From positions 19,922,155 through 19,986,154 of the forward strand of contig CM055100.1 in NCBI GenBank assembly GCA_029204225.1: 64,000 nt of DNA, in the 5' to 3' direction. How positions within the stretch are numbered: position 1 is the first letter of the stretch; every line of letters starts with the position of its first letter. Below the pieces are notes generated by a model, which did not search any database, was not told the origin of the DNA, and saw nothing but the letters and a program-made list of their open reading frames with translations. This document shows positions 11,381 through 22,700 of this stretch, piece by piece. Source of the DNA: Diphasiastrum complanatum (Eukaryota > Streptophyta > Lycopodiopsida > Lycopodiales > Lycopodiaceae). Position numbers and translations under genes: made by a program.

Positions 11381-12060
11381 GTTTTTGAAAAAGAGTTGAA
11401 GCTTTCTTGTCTTTGGGCTCCTATTTCGAGGCCTATTGCTCCTTATGGGCCATCACACAGGTGTTCAAAAATTCTAGCAAACTTCACAGCATCCTCTAAA
11501 GTAAGCGATTGCAGCAAACCTCAAGCTAGTACTCTTTGAGTAAACCAAGATCAAAGTGTAGCTTGAGTAATATTGGGTCCATATAAGTGGCAAAATGAGG
11601 TATCGCCTCTTAGAAATCCTACAAATAGACATCCAAAGGCCTTGTTCCCATTTGCTACAAGCAAACTGACGATAATGCTCGAAATCATTTACAATCGACA
11701 AAAAGTCAATTTCAAAGGATTTTTGAAACTTATTCCAAGTGGTCATTTTGTTAGCATTGTCATTTAGATCCTACCTCCATCTATACACCTTATCGGATAG
11801 GAACATACTAGCATCAACAATACTGGTGTCATCGGGTGAGCCGTGCATGGAAGAATGAGAAGTCCATCAATCCAACCATGCTAAAAATGCTACCGAATGC
11901 TTGTCCTTTTTTGTCCCCTGACAAAAACTTTGTGCTAAACATTGGGTGAAGCAAAGCTTGCTTGGATGAGTTTATTTTGTAGCTCTTGCTCCACCCGTTC
12001 ATCTTTGGCATTCATGTCAATAATTTGTTGTTGAAGTAAATATCACTTGCACCATATCCT
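10700..12060 (-). pseudogene. Decayed LTR-retrotransposon gag with zinc knuckle
   Basis: The minus strand, with frameshifts, gives a Retrotrans_gag-like arrangement. ASMFLSDKVYRW lies near 11800, then TTWNKFQKSFEIDF near 11740, then a long helical stretch. A degenerate CCHC knuckle, CLSCMEKGHLCKDY, lies near 11225, where the last Cys is replaced by Tyr. Pol cannot be followed further. The pattern with W and F-x3-F before a downstream knuckle is that of Ty3/gypsy-type gag, but the decay leaves superfamily open. A 30-bp T run sits inside at 11350-11379. Confidence 0.5.
11350..11379. repeat. Poly-T tract, 30 bp
   Basis: A homopolymer run of T seen directly after ctctcccc. It may be an A-tail on the minus strand or a slippage product. 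Confidence 0.95.
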
Positions 12061-13195
12061 CTAAATTGGCCATGGATAGGGCTTGAGCATGGTGCATGAG
12101 TACCCTTTGTTGTCAGCTCCATAACTTTAGTGGCAAGATAGTGCAAAAGGTTAAGGACAAACAATGAAGTTTTGAGTTCAAAATCACCTTGCTAACTAAT
12201 TTTCTTCAAAAAGGCTCAAACTAAAGAAAGTCAAGGATAAGCGCGGCCCAAGGCCTTTACCCCATCCTCATCGTATCAGCCTTGAAATATTCTCACCTTT
12301 TGCTTGGATTAATTTGTGTCATTATCACACATTAGCCACTTGGAATACACCAACACATGACAAGTTAATATGTGATTAATACATGACAAGCTATGTGATC
12401 ACCATGTAGTATAGCCCATGTAGGAGGTGGGGGCGCCACACCCACAACCACAATATGACTAAAAAGAGAGCTACTCTTTGCGTAAGAGATTCTTCATAGC
12501 TCTTCACATTACTACATAGCAGGAAACTAGGTTCATGCCAAAGCAAGTACAAGGATATGTACGAACATAGGCATATACAAAAAGTAGGGCGTGGGCGATA
12601 GAGCAAATCAGGCTGCAGTGGTGAGATACAAGCACATGCATGAGCAGCACGGTTGCAAAGTTCTGCCCTTGCGCCTAATTTTCAGCTATTAATACTTTGT
12701 TTCTTTTTTTGAAATAGAATTATGTGCAATAGGGACAAAGGACAAATCCTTTTGAAGTATAATGAAGAGGTGAGAGGAGGGCTTAGCCCCCAACCATGGC
12801 CACCAATCGCGCCTCCTTGCACCACCATATTTTTAATTTTCAATACTTCAAGGAAAATTGACCTTACAAATCTTTGTCGTCAGGTTAACAATGTTTTACA
12901 TATCTTTGTAATCAACTAAGAACTTTTAACTAAGCTTTAACTTGAAAAGCTTTTGAGCATTTATCCTTCTCCTTGTTTTTGCAAAGCTCCCTTATCTAAG
13001 TTCAAACTTCTCCAGAAAAGGGTCAAAATTTATATTTTACAGCAAACTCGAAAAAAGAATTTATAGGTTGTAGAATTATCTTACAAGTATGCTAACATGG
13101 AAATAGATTGACTAAACCCAATTGCAACTAGTAATCACAATTTTTTTAATAAAATTTAAAAAATGTAAACAATTTTACTTAGCCATAATAAGATA
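12061..13195. other. AT-rich intergenic stretch, nothing recognised
   Basis: Open frames here (for example 12391-12606 minus and 12722-12919 plus) lack motifs and neighbours supporting a gene. No clear transposon protein was seen. Confidence 0.4.
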
Positions 13196-13203
13196 GTTTA
13201 AAT

Positions 13204-13698
13204 CAATGTTGGGCGGGTATACAGGTGCCTGCGACTGGTATCAACAATGGTATCAAAGAGTGGTTGGTATATGATTTTGTAATACTACAAGGGCTGGTTT
13301 TAGCCATTCAATACACACGTCGATACTCGGATTAGGGGCAAAAGGATCGATTTTGACATGGTATCAATATAAAATCCATTTTTAGTTGGTATCCAAAATT
13401 TACATATGTAATAAATATTATTCATGGTGCCCTAAAGACATTGAAAAGGTCATGCTTTTCATTAAATGCATATTACCCTTAAAAAAAAGTCCAATTTTAA
13501 AAAGAGATTTTATTTTAATACTCACATCCGGTATATACTTGGCGGGTATCAACCTTGCAATATCCAGGCTAGTTGATACCACCCACCAATTTGTGAACAT
13601 GGTTAGCTATATTCATACCCAACTGGTATCAAAAAAATTTAAAAGTGTAATATCGGGACCCGGCTGGTATTAAACATATCAAAGCTCGCCCAACACTG
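13204..13698. mobile_element. Non-autonomous hAT-type MITE, 495 bp, intact ends and target duplication
   Basis: The ends are caatgttgggcg and cgcccaacactg, terminal inverted repeats of 12 bp with one mismatch, matching the CA(R)TG start usual for hAT ends. They are flanked by a perfect 8-bp direct duplication, gtttaaat, at 13196-13203 and 13699-13706, the length hAT transposases make. Inside, the words ggtatcaa and gatacc recur in both orientations near the ends. That fits subterminal transposase-binding repeats. There is no transposase frame, so mobility would require a source elsewhere. Confidence 0.88.
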
Positions 13699-14269
13699 GT
13701 TTAAATCCATTTTAGCATGGTTTTAAGCATCACAAATTATTCTTGAAGCTAGAAGTTTTGCAGCCGGTTTAATTTCACTTTCAAAGCAAAAACTTTGAAA
13801 TTTAGGCAAATTACATAATCATCAAGTGTAATTAAATATCAACTTATTGCCCATCCATAGAGTCGTTGTCGACTCACCCATGACCGGAATTTTCAACAAC
13901 ACAAGCCTGATCAAATCCACTACAATAACCAACAACACATACTACTGGCGATTGTACTTGACTCTCACGGGCACTCATCTCCATGGACGCTAGCCAACCA
14001 CTTCTTGATAGACTAAATGGATAATACAGGGTGGGTCCCACCTTAAAGGATAGTCCATGCTTGAATTTGTGACATGTTGGAGTTTGATTAATCCATCCCT
14101 CAAATGGTCTACCTTATTCTACCTCTACCATAGTTTGCCAAAGATAATCAAAGGTTTGGAAAGCCTGCAGAAATACACTATTGTTCGAGACAATATGCCA
14201 AATTTGCATTTTCTAAACTAAAATGAAAACAGACTAATGACACTCTAACACTACCCAAAATGTTCGATT

Positions 14270-14400
14270 TGATACTAGATCTGACAATATTTGAGTCGAC
14301 TATCGACTCGACCTGATATTCAAGTTGACTGTCGACTTGATCGAATATTCAACTTGACCATTGACTAGACCAAGCATACACATCCGAACTGACCTTTGAT
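14270..14400. repeat. Degenerate ~30-bp tandem repeat (tcgactatcgactcgacc type)
   Basis: Three successive units share the pattern of a gactRtcgacttga-like block followed by atattcaacttga. The units contain short palindromes around gtcgac. Similar tcgatagactgtcgag words occur near 3735. It is visible by eye but diverged. Confidence 0.45.
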
Positions 14401-14577
14401 TCAATGCAACATCTATTTGAACTGAGGTCAAGAATATTGCTCGAGGTTCACAACCACATTTCAACAGTTAAAACAATGAAGATAGTGGCTTATGCCAATA
14501 GTTATAGTCAATTAAGATTGTTATTGTACATAATCCATCATCTTAAGAGTATAAATATAGAAATCAAAAGATTAGCA

Positions 14578-14679
<102 letters not shown>

Positions 14680-15409
14680 CTAAAAACTCCCAAAGGGAGT
14701 ACTTCAAATGAGCAATAGTGAGAGACAAAGCAATAGCAAGAAAGAAGAGAGATGCCCTATTGGGCACACTCTCATTTGTAGTCTCTTAGCATTATCATCA
14801 TGTTACTTTTTTTAATCAACAAAGTGACTAGTTCTTATCTAAGATTGTGTTGGAGGGTTTGCGGATACCGAGGCAACCCTAACCCTAGTTAATAAGTGAG
14901 AGGGATTTGGCACCCTGCGTGTGTAAGTCCAACGCGATGATCACATAGTTATTTGATTAGAAAGTCAATAAAAGGACTTTAGGCCTTTTTGCGGGACTTT
15001 TAATGTCGTAGGGCCTAAAAGTCAAGTTAGTGAATAAAATAGAGGTTCCCACCAAAATTTGTTTTCAAATTGGGTTCTCCAATTAATGAATGGGTTCCCT
15101 CCACTTTTTAAATGCTTAGGTTAGAATTAGCCAATAGGAATTGGGGTGCCCAGATCCTCAATCCACTATATAAGTGGTAGTTTTGAATCAATGTACATGT
15201 TTTGTCAAATTTTTGGAACATTCTATTACATTTTTTATGTGATTATGAAAAAGCATGATATTAGAAGTGTCGATCGCTTGAGCAAAGATCTTTTTCCAAA
15301 AAAAATCAGAAATCTGATTATTGTCAAGTGATAGAAGTTTTACAGATTTGATCTAAGATAGGATTTGATTGAAAAATCTAGATCCAATCTCATTTTCTGA
15401 TTGATTTGA

Positions 15410-15810
15410 TTCACAATGGACATTCCACTAGTGATTGTTAAAAGGTTACCTCGGTTAGAGATACCAAAGTATAATGGGTTATCTAATCCTGTCATATTTC
15501 TCAAAATCTATTTTGAATCATGTGAGGTATATGGCGAAGTTTTTCCATAAACTTAAGCTATTCCCTATGGCCTTAACTGGAGTACCACAAGATTAGTTTT
15601 ATAACCAAGATGAAACAGAACGTGCAGATTGGAAAGTTGTTAAACAAGCCCTCATCACAAGATTGAAACCGAGAAAATTTATGGAAGATCCTTTCCTACT
15701 TTTAAGTAAAATTAAAATGGGAAAGAGAGAGGGAGTACGATTTGTGTTCTTATTATCGATTTTGAGCAAAAAGCATGAAAAAACAAGCAATTTTGACCAA
15801 AACATAGCCT
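15410..15810 (+). pseudogene. Gypsy-like gag remnant
   Basis: The plus strand reads LPRLEIPKYNGLSNP near 15445, like the 'P.F.G..dP' start of Ty3/gypsy gag. After a frame break, DETERADWKVVKQALITRL (about 15609-15665) and MEDPFLLLSKIKMGKREGV follow. The Trp-to-Lys-rich spacing is that of the Retrotrans_gag family. No knuckle or pol follows, so this is an isolated decayed piece. Confidence 0.5.
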
Positions 15811-15858
15811 AGAATCATAAATCATTAAAAGAACCGGCATGCATCATTAATTTCATCA

Positions 15859-16560
15859 TTAATGAAATTGGCTTTCTAGGACAATTCTCCATAAAACCCC
15901 AAAAATTTCGAGAGGAATGGACCTTAGCGACATGCAAATGGAAACCGGGATAGTACACCCACTTGCCATCTTGCTATCCACTTGGAAGAGAATTCCACAC
16001 CGAAATTTCGACGAAAAGTAGCACTTCTCCAAGTTCTCCAATCTTTGTAAGCCTTGCTCTGATACCAATGTAAGAGTTGCCTCGTCAAGATCCAGCTTAC
16101 AAGACAACACAATAGAGAACACATCGTTGGAGAAACCTCCCAACCAAGTAGAAGCAACCAATCAATCTCTAGAAGCTTCACCCCCAAGCCAAGGAATAGG
16201 AAGCATGAGAGTAGAGAGAGATCCTGGCAATGAATCAACCAAATGATGGTGTAGTAGGACGAGTTTGACCTTCTCATATAGACTCTAGAACCCCCTTGTG
16301 CATGTGGTAATCCAAGGTCCTAACTCCCCTATACATAGATTCATCTAGAATAGAGTCTCTATGCATGGATCCTCTATTCATAGAATTGTTATTGATACTC
16401 TACACATGCATATACGGTCCCAAACCTTGTACTAACTCCAATTGGTGTGTCTGGGCCTCACAAGGTTATTAATTACTTGCGGGGCACATCTAGTATGATG
16501 TGGCATAACTAATAAGCTTGATTTACTGGAAAACCGGGTATCCAAGTCTAGGAATATATT
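15859..16560 (-). mobile_element. Minus-strand copia end: leader, primer binding site and LTR piece
   Basis: gctctgatacca at 16056-16067 is the reverse complement of the copia primer binding site. It is followed by atgtaagagttgcc, so an LTR begins near 16069 and runs rightward for an undetermined distance. To its left, 15859-16055 would be the untranslated leader of the element, but no gag follows. No partner LTR was seen, so this is a truncated end. Confidence 0.5.
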
Positions 16561-17640
16561 GAATCCTACGTTCAGGACGCGGACATAACACTACCCAAGG
16601 CTTATTATGCAACATTAATATGTGTTCATGAGTCTCCTAGTCCTCAAATTGACCCCATAGTTGATATCATTGAGGTGTCAACAATACCTTCCATTCTAAG
16701 ACCTAACAAAATTGTTGATGTATGCACCAACATCAATGATGTATATGAAGATCTATGCTCCTAACATCCATTGTGAAATATTAATCAAAAGATGGATATT
16801 TTTCCAAACACATCATCCGATGTCTAGGGTACCATTTCATACAGTGCACTTGTTTTACTTTTTGACAAAAAAAGATGGCACTATATGGAGCTTTGAACAA
16901 ATCCTTCATTTGGAATTGCTATCCTATGTGTGATATGGATGACAAATTTGATCGGTTGAGCAAAAGCATCTATCTTCTCATATATCAATGTTCTTGTTAT
17001 CATCAGGTACACATGCACCAACCAACAAGCTGTTTTCTTGATCCCATATAGTGATGTTCAAATCGAGACTCGTTAGGTTCAATGCTCTTTTTGTTCAAAA
17101 ATTATTTTCTCCAAGAAAGCATCAGTAGCAATCCAGACAAAGCATTTAAATCTCAATTTTTTGAAGCCATATACATCCATGCATTCATGATCCCAAGCAC
17201 TCACCAGTGCATCTTCCTGTAACATAACTCTTCACTGATTCAAAACCGAAACCACAATGTATGATGTAAAATTAGACTTACTTATGTATCATTTTTAGAG
17301 ATAGTGAGCCTTTTTATTATTATTCAAATCGACAAACAACATGCAAGACTTGTTTGTGTTACTGTTGTTTTGTGTGTAAATGCATTTATATAGTGAAATG
17401 ATAATGTGTTTTTTATTTTTTGATTTCTAGAGAGACACATATGTACTCAATTATTGTGGTTTTTAATCCACATCATGCCTCCAACTTTGTTGATTTAGAC
17501 AATACATTTCAACACTGACATAGGAAACTGTAAATGCCCATATTTCCTTTAATGGAACTCCAAATTAAGTTTTTATTTCTTAAAGGGACATGATGTTATG
17601 GTCATACAAGATTCTAAAGTAGACATTCATAAATAAATAA
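16561..17640. other. Intergenic stretch with no recognisable gene
   Basis: Frames such as 16712-16933 on the plus strand show no domain. The sequence is AT-rich and probably transposon-derived, but I cannot assign it. Confidence 0.4.
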
Positions 17641-17659
17641 AGATGTAGTGAAATACAGT

Positions 17660-17895
17660 ATTGCATGCTCACATAAAAAAGTATTAATGTAAGAGTTGCA
17701 TTCATTTTGCTAAAAACCTAGTGTGTCATGCTTAAACCAAGCACATTGAGGTCTATCACTTCATATGAATGAAATTTCAAACCAAAAAAAATAGAGCTTT
17801 AGGCAATAAACAAGTGAGTGTCATTATCACCAAAGGGCTTAGCAAGGATAAATTTGAGAGACTGGTTGCTCATGGGTGTGAAAAAAATTAGATTA
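17660..17895 (+). pseudogene. Copia RNase H C-terminal tail of an upstream element copy
   Basis: Reading the plus strand gives a decayed KHIEVYHF block (near 17735-17765), and GLSKDKFERLV near 17835. These match the last segment of copia RNase H, as in element A where TKHIEIQYHFIRE and KPLTGEKFDKF end the frame. It sits directly before the LTR at 17944, as a 3' coding end should. It belongs to a second, upstream copy of the same family whose remainder is lost. Confidence 0.7.
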
Positions 17896-17943
17896 GTCAT
17901 TAGGATGTAGGAGTAAAGACTAATGAGTATATATAACATAGTT

Positions 17944-18216
17944 TGAGTTAGAATTAAAGTTAGAATCACTGTGTGACTGTAAGTGGGTCCTATCAATGGA
18001 TAAGGATCAGTTGGCCTCGCCACAAGGCAAGTCGACGGGACACGCGTCCCGCCAACGACAACCTCGGTCATGCATGGGTTGCCTGAGTGAACAACTATAT
18101 GTACAGTGTAATTTCATTTTGAGAAATACAGTTGCTATGTGAGCTTGCTGAGGAGAGTGATTTTCTGTCTGTTACTGTGTAGCATGATCTGTGTTACTGT
18201 GCAAAGCAAATTCTAA
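17944..18216 (+). repeat. Left LTR of copia element A (about 273 bp)
   Basis: The block tgagttagaattaaagttag to ..ggtcatgc is repeated with few differences at 22571-22700, after a purine-rich tract. It is followed just downstream by tggtattagagc at 18219-18230, one base off the usual primer binding site. The left copy is complete; the right copy keeps only its first 130 bp. Because an RNase H tail lies directly upstream, this LTR also looks like the 3' LTR of a preceding copy. Confidence 0.8.
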
Positions 18217-18929
18217 GTTGGTATTAGAGCCGTACAGGGAGTGTACATAGTACAGTGTCGCCGTTGAAGAGAGCTTCGGGAGAACTGTCTTCTGAGAGTT
18301 CGGGGTCTTACGGCGGGTTGAAGACGGAAAGAGAAGCACTGGTGCATGGTTTCTAATTTATAGAGGCTTGCTAAGCTCAGCAGAGGGATTATTATTTGAA
18401 CCACAAGATTTGGTTCAGCCATTGGATGAGCTTTAAACAGGGTCCTGAAAAATTGAAGTGCATTCTGGCCTTCAACTTCATTAAAAATTTTCATACTGAA
18501 AGTTGAGTTGGGTCCCTTCACAAGTGAAGAGTGAAGTTTCTTCAAAGTGAAGAAACAGCTCAAAAGCTAAAAAAGTCCCTATTTTTGGGTCCTTTGCCCG
18601 TTTTGACCCAAACGAAAGGCTATAACCTCCAAACGAAGGGCACCCGGACTGTACCTGCAAGTACGGTACAGCAAAACAGAGCGGTTGCAGCAGAGAAAGT
18701 GTTTGGAGTACGCCAAAAGTAGTTTCACCATTCCACTGGACACGTTGTTGGGAATTGTCGACTGAGTGCATTTCGGAAGGCGACGCCGATTTGGCTTTCA
18801 AATTAGTGGAAAAGCGGCGAGTGGCCTGGTAAGAAAAAAAGTGCAGGTCATTATTTTCAACTTTTGACACCACTGTTGGCCTCGACATACTGTTCTTAGC
18901 CTAAGGCAGAAGTTTTAAGCAGTTTTGCG

Positions 18930-19430
18930 ATGGCAAACATGGGAGAGTCCATTTTGAGTGAAAGTAGCAAATTGGACGGGATTTCCAACTATGCAGTGTG
19001 GAAATTCAAAATGAAAAACATACTGATGGAGAAAGATGTGTGGGAAGTCGTCACAGGTGATGAGAGAAGGCCGCCAAATGAAGCAGACATCAAAGTGTTC
19101 GACAAAAAGATGAGGAAAGCTTTGACCTTCATTAACTTGTCAGTGAAGGATCACATCATTACTCACATTTGTGATGCTATTACACCCAGACAGGCATGGG
19201 ATGTGCTAAAGGAGCAGTTCGAGACGTCAAATCCATCAAGAATCATGTTTCTGAAGTCAAAGTTGAATAGTGCCCGCATGGAGCAAGGAGAGCACATTTA
19301 GACGTACATGACCAGAATCAAGACAATGAGAGAGGCAACACTGAATGTAAATGTTGAATGATTAGAAAAGAAGAAATTTTTGAGGATAGAATCGAGCATT
19401 TAACTGCATTCTATTGGAGAACACATACGT
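18930..19430 (+). pseudogene. Element A gag (capsid-like) frame, interrupted
   Basis: It begins MANMGESILSESSKLDGISN, the usual copia gag opening in which a short leader precedes the L-x-G-x-N-Y-x-x-W block, here NYAVWKFKMKNIL. It continues through TPRQAWDVLKEQFE, a conserved gag helix. An in-frame TAG follows EHI at 19302-19304. Beyond it the frame can be followed (TYMTRIKTMRE) with more stops until it rejoins the frame at 19434. Gag packages element RNA into virus-like particles in the cytoplasm. Confidence 0.85.
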
Positions 19431-19433
19431 GAT

Positions 19434-20825
19434 GTGGAGCTGGTGAATAATGCATTATGCGGCATTGCAAAACCCTATCAGATGTTTGTGAGTGGAATAG
19501 CATCAAGAGAAAGATTGCCAACCTTTGACGAGCTCACAGGAATCTTGATGCAGGAAGAGCAACGACGAGAAATGGTGAGAGCTAGACGTCAAAATACTGA
19601 TGATCAGGCACTTGCAACATGCCAAAAACAAGGCAAGGGAAAGGGCAAGAAGAAGACTAAACAACAATTTGCCATGTCTCAGGAGGATGAGGGATCTTCC
19701 AGCAAAACTAAGAAGAAAGGCAAGTGCTTCCATTGTGGTAAAAAGGGCCACTGGAAGAGTGAATGTCGCAAATTCCTGGCAGAACAAGGCAAGGGAAAAC
19801 CAAAACAGGCAGGTAACCTTGTCGATGAGGGTGAGATTGAAGACTCTAGCATCTTCATATCTGCATTGTCATCTAATCAAGATGATCAAGCATGGTATAT
19901 TGACTCAAGAGCCACAAGACACATGACAGGTAACAAGAACTGGTTCAGTAGTTTAAAGGCGTTGGATAATGGAACATTTGTTTCACAAGCAAATGGTGAG
20001 GTGTGCATGATCAAGGGGATAGGCATAGTTTCAATCCAACTGCTTGACGGTAAAAGCAGGATGATCAGGGAGGTACTTTACGTACCAGGTTTAAAGAAAA
20101 ATCTACTTTCTGTTGGAGTCATTACTGATCAAAAGTTGAAAGTAGAATTCGCCCATGATCGTTGCCTTGTGAAGGATGCAAACCAAAAGTTCAAAGTTAT
20201 TGCGAATGGAGTAAGAGAGCCCAATACAAAATTGTACAATTTGAATGTCACAATCAAGGGGCAACATGGACTTGTGTCATCCATTCCTTCACAAACTGAG
20301 TTGTGGCACAAGAGGCTTGGTCACTTGAACTTGGGAAGCCTCAGTTTGATGAGAAAATTGGAGATGGTAACAGGACTGCCTACAATAGAAGATCACTTGA
20401 AATCGATGTGCGAATCTTGTATATATGGGAAGCAGCATCGAGAGAAGTTCAATAAAGGGGGTGTTGCAAGAGCAAAGAACATCCTGGATTTAATCCATAC
20501 AGATTTATGTGGGCCCATGAGGACCATGTCCTTAGGAAAAGCCTTCTATTTCATGACCTTTATTGATGATATGTCACGTAAGACGTGGATCTACTTCTTG
20601 AAGAAGAAATCAGATGCTTTTGATAACTTCAAGAACTTTAAAAACTTGGTCGAAAATCAGACAGGTAAGAAGATCAAAATCCTAAGATCAGATAGTGGAG
20701 GTGAGTATAGGTCTAATGACTTCAATGATCTTTGTAATCAATGTGGGATTAAAAGACAATTTACGCAAGCTCATACTCCTACTCTCAATGGTGTAGTTGA
20801 GCGTAAAAATCGTACAATCACCTAA
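19434..20825 (+). pseudogene. Element A gag C-terminus, zinc knuckle, protease and integrase
   Basis: A 463-codon open frame. A perfect CCHC knuckle, CFHCGKKGHWKSEC, lies at about residues 98-111. The protease motif is DSRATRH (about 156-162): the catalytic Asp is kept but the usual DSGAT glycine is Arg, which should harm activity. The zinc-binding HHCC part of integrase is LWHKRLGHL with CESC. The core has all three acidic residues: HTDLCGP, RSDSGGEY and the Glu of NGVVERKN. The frame stops soon after the Glu, because a deletion fuses it out of frame to the RT region at about 20825. The integrase C-terminal region is therefore absent. Confidence 0.92.
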
Positions 20826-21460
20826 CAGAAAGCTCCCTAAGTGGTTTGAGAGATTGATGGAGAGCCGCGATATAGATGACTTTCCAGGATCATCTAACCA
20901 GGGAGAGCTACGAAGATCAACAAGAGAGAAGATACTACCTGAAAGGTATGAAGCAAATTATGCTCTGTTATCTAGCATTATTCAAAGCAAAGAACCTTCG
21001 ACTTATGGTGAAGCGAAGGATGATGACATTTGGATCAAAGCCATGGGAGAGGAGATGGAGTCAATTGCTAAGTATAGCACATGGGACTTAGTAGAACCAC
21101 CAGTTGGCAAGAAACCCATTAGTTGCAAATGGGTATATAGAACTAAGTACCATGCAGATGGAAGCATAGCAAAGCACAAAGCAAGATTGGTAATCAAAGG
21201 GTACGCACAAAATAAAGGCATTGACTATGAGGAGACCTTTGCGCCGATGTGTAAGTGGAATACTCTACGTCTACTTATTGCTTTAGCTTCACATTTTGGT
21301 TGGCCTTTGCATCAGATGGATATGAAATCTGCTTTTCTAAATGGTGAGTTAGAATAAGAAGTGTTCATGGATCAACCTGAAGGCTTTGTAACGAAAGGAC
21401 AGGAAAATAAAGTATGTCGCTTGAAGAAAGCGCTTTATGGTCTTAAACAAGCACCACGTG
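20797..21460 (+). pseudogene. Element A reverse transcriptase, N-terminal part
   Basis: It opens in a linker (RRSTREKILPERYEANY) and continues through WIKAMGEEMESIAKYSTWDL, CKWVYRTKYHADGSIAKHKA and GIDYEETFAP to HQMDMKSAFLNGELE. These are the conserved fingers and palm blocks of copia RT, including the first catalytic Asp in the MDMKSAFL block. A TAA follows GELE at 21355. The frame is then recognisable to [13 protein letters not shown] near 21455, where a small deletion shifts it. The start is inside the deleted region, so the first codons are not a true N-terminus. Confidence 0.9.
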
Positions 21461-21461
21461 C

Positions 21462-22521
21462 ATGTATAGCAGGATTGATGCCTACTTTCGTTCAAAGGAG
21501 ATGGTGAGAAAACATTCTGATCCAAATCTATATGTCTTATGCTTTGATGGTATGGTTGCTTTGATTGCTCTTTATGTTGATGACTTGATTATTACGAGAA
21601 ATAATCAAGAGATGATAGACATAATCAAGAAAGACCTCATGAAACAATTTGAGATGACGGATCTCAGCCTGATGCATTACTGCCTTGGAGTAGAAGTGTG
21701 GCAAAAAGGACATGAAGTGGGTTTAACACAGGTGAAATATGTCAAAGAGTTACTACACAGGTTTAGGTTGCAGGATTGCAAACCAATAAACACTCCTATT
21801 GAACCAGGTAAAAAGCTTTCTAAGCTTGATGAATCACAATCATTTGATGCTACGCTATATAGACAATTAGTAGGGAGCTTAATTTACCTTACCACAACTA
21901 GACCAGATATATGCTATGTTGTTGGCATTGTAAGTCAGTTTATGGCAGCACCTACAGAAACGCATTGGAAAGCAGCTCAACGCATTTTGCGTTATGTGAA
22001 AGGCACATCAGAGTATGGCTTGATTTACAGGAAGCATGATGGTTTACCTGAGTTGTGTGGCTATGTGGATGCGGACTGGAGAGGTGACTATGATGATCGT
22101 AGTTTCACCATAGGATATATATTCCAATTTTGTGGTAATTGCTTTTCCTGGTCTAGTAAGAAGCAAAGTACAATTGCTTTTTTCACCACAGAAGCAGAGT
22201 ATAAGGCAATGTGTAGTGCTGCACAAGAAGCTATATGGTTGAGACAAATCCTGGAAGAGATTGGCATGAAGCAGAAAAATCCCACAACTTTACATAGGGA
22301 CAGTCAAAGTGGCATTCAGCTAGAAGAATCCAGTGTTTCATGCGAGAACTAAACACATTGAGATTCAATATCACTTCATACGTGAAAGACTGCTAAGTCG
22401 TGAAATTCATGTTGTTCATTGTAGCACAGAAGAACAACTAGCTGATATTTGCACTAAGCCACTTACTGGAGAAAAGTTTGATAAGTTTAGATCAAAACTT
22501 TCTATATTTAAAGTTTGTTGA
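21462..22521 (+). pseudogene. Element A reverse transcriptase palm/thumb and RNase H
   Basis: The YVDD catalytic motif is intact (LIALYVDDLIITRNN). It is followed by FEMTDLSLMHYCLGVEV, YLTTTRPDICYVVGIVSQFM and the RNase H segment from CGYVDADWRGD through SSKKQSTIAFFTTEAEYKAM, with its catalytic Asp and Glu residues. A frameshift near 22330 moves the tail to another frame (TKHIEIQYHFIRE, ADICTKPLTGEKFDKF) ending at 22521. In an active element these domains make cDNA and degrade template RNA. The frame breaks make this copy non-functional. Confidence 0.92.
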
Positions 22522-22570
22522 CTTTAAAGCTATGTATATGACTGTATAAAAAGTGACTACTTTAAGGGAG

Positions 22571-22700
22571 AGAGTTAGAACTAAAGTTAGAATCACTGTG
22601 TGACTGTAAGTGGGTCCTATCAGTGGATAAGGATCAGTTGGCCTCACCACGAGGCAAGTCGACAGGACACGCGTCCCGCCAATGGCAACCTCGGTCATGC
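22571..22700 (+). repeat. Truncated right LTR of copia element A
   Basis: The first 130 bp match the left LTR at 17944 with a handful of substitutions. The match ends sharply at ..ggtcatgc, where the left copy continues atgggttgcc but this one goes into gypsy sequence. The purine tract ttaagggagag precedes it, as needed for plus-strand priming. Confidence 0.85.

Larger units (their letters stand above)
18219..22700 (+). mobile_element. Ty1/copia element A, the best-preserved retroelement in the window
   Basis: The order is PBS, ~700-bp leader, gag, protease, integrase, reverse transcriptase, RNase H, purine tract, partial 3' LTR: the copia order with integrase before RT. It carries a stop in gag (TAG ending at 19304), a deletion between integrase and RT near 20825, a stop at 21355, a frame change near 21462 and another near 22330. 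The right LTR is cut at 22700 by a gypsy fragment. Few lesions and similar LTRs over the 130 bp that can be compared suggest it is younger than its neighbours. Confidence 0.9.

Noticed and set aside
11340-11400. Gene ending in a Phe run at 11211-11399
   Set aside because: The run is the translation of the poly-T tract and the upstream part belongs to the decayed gag region on the other strand.
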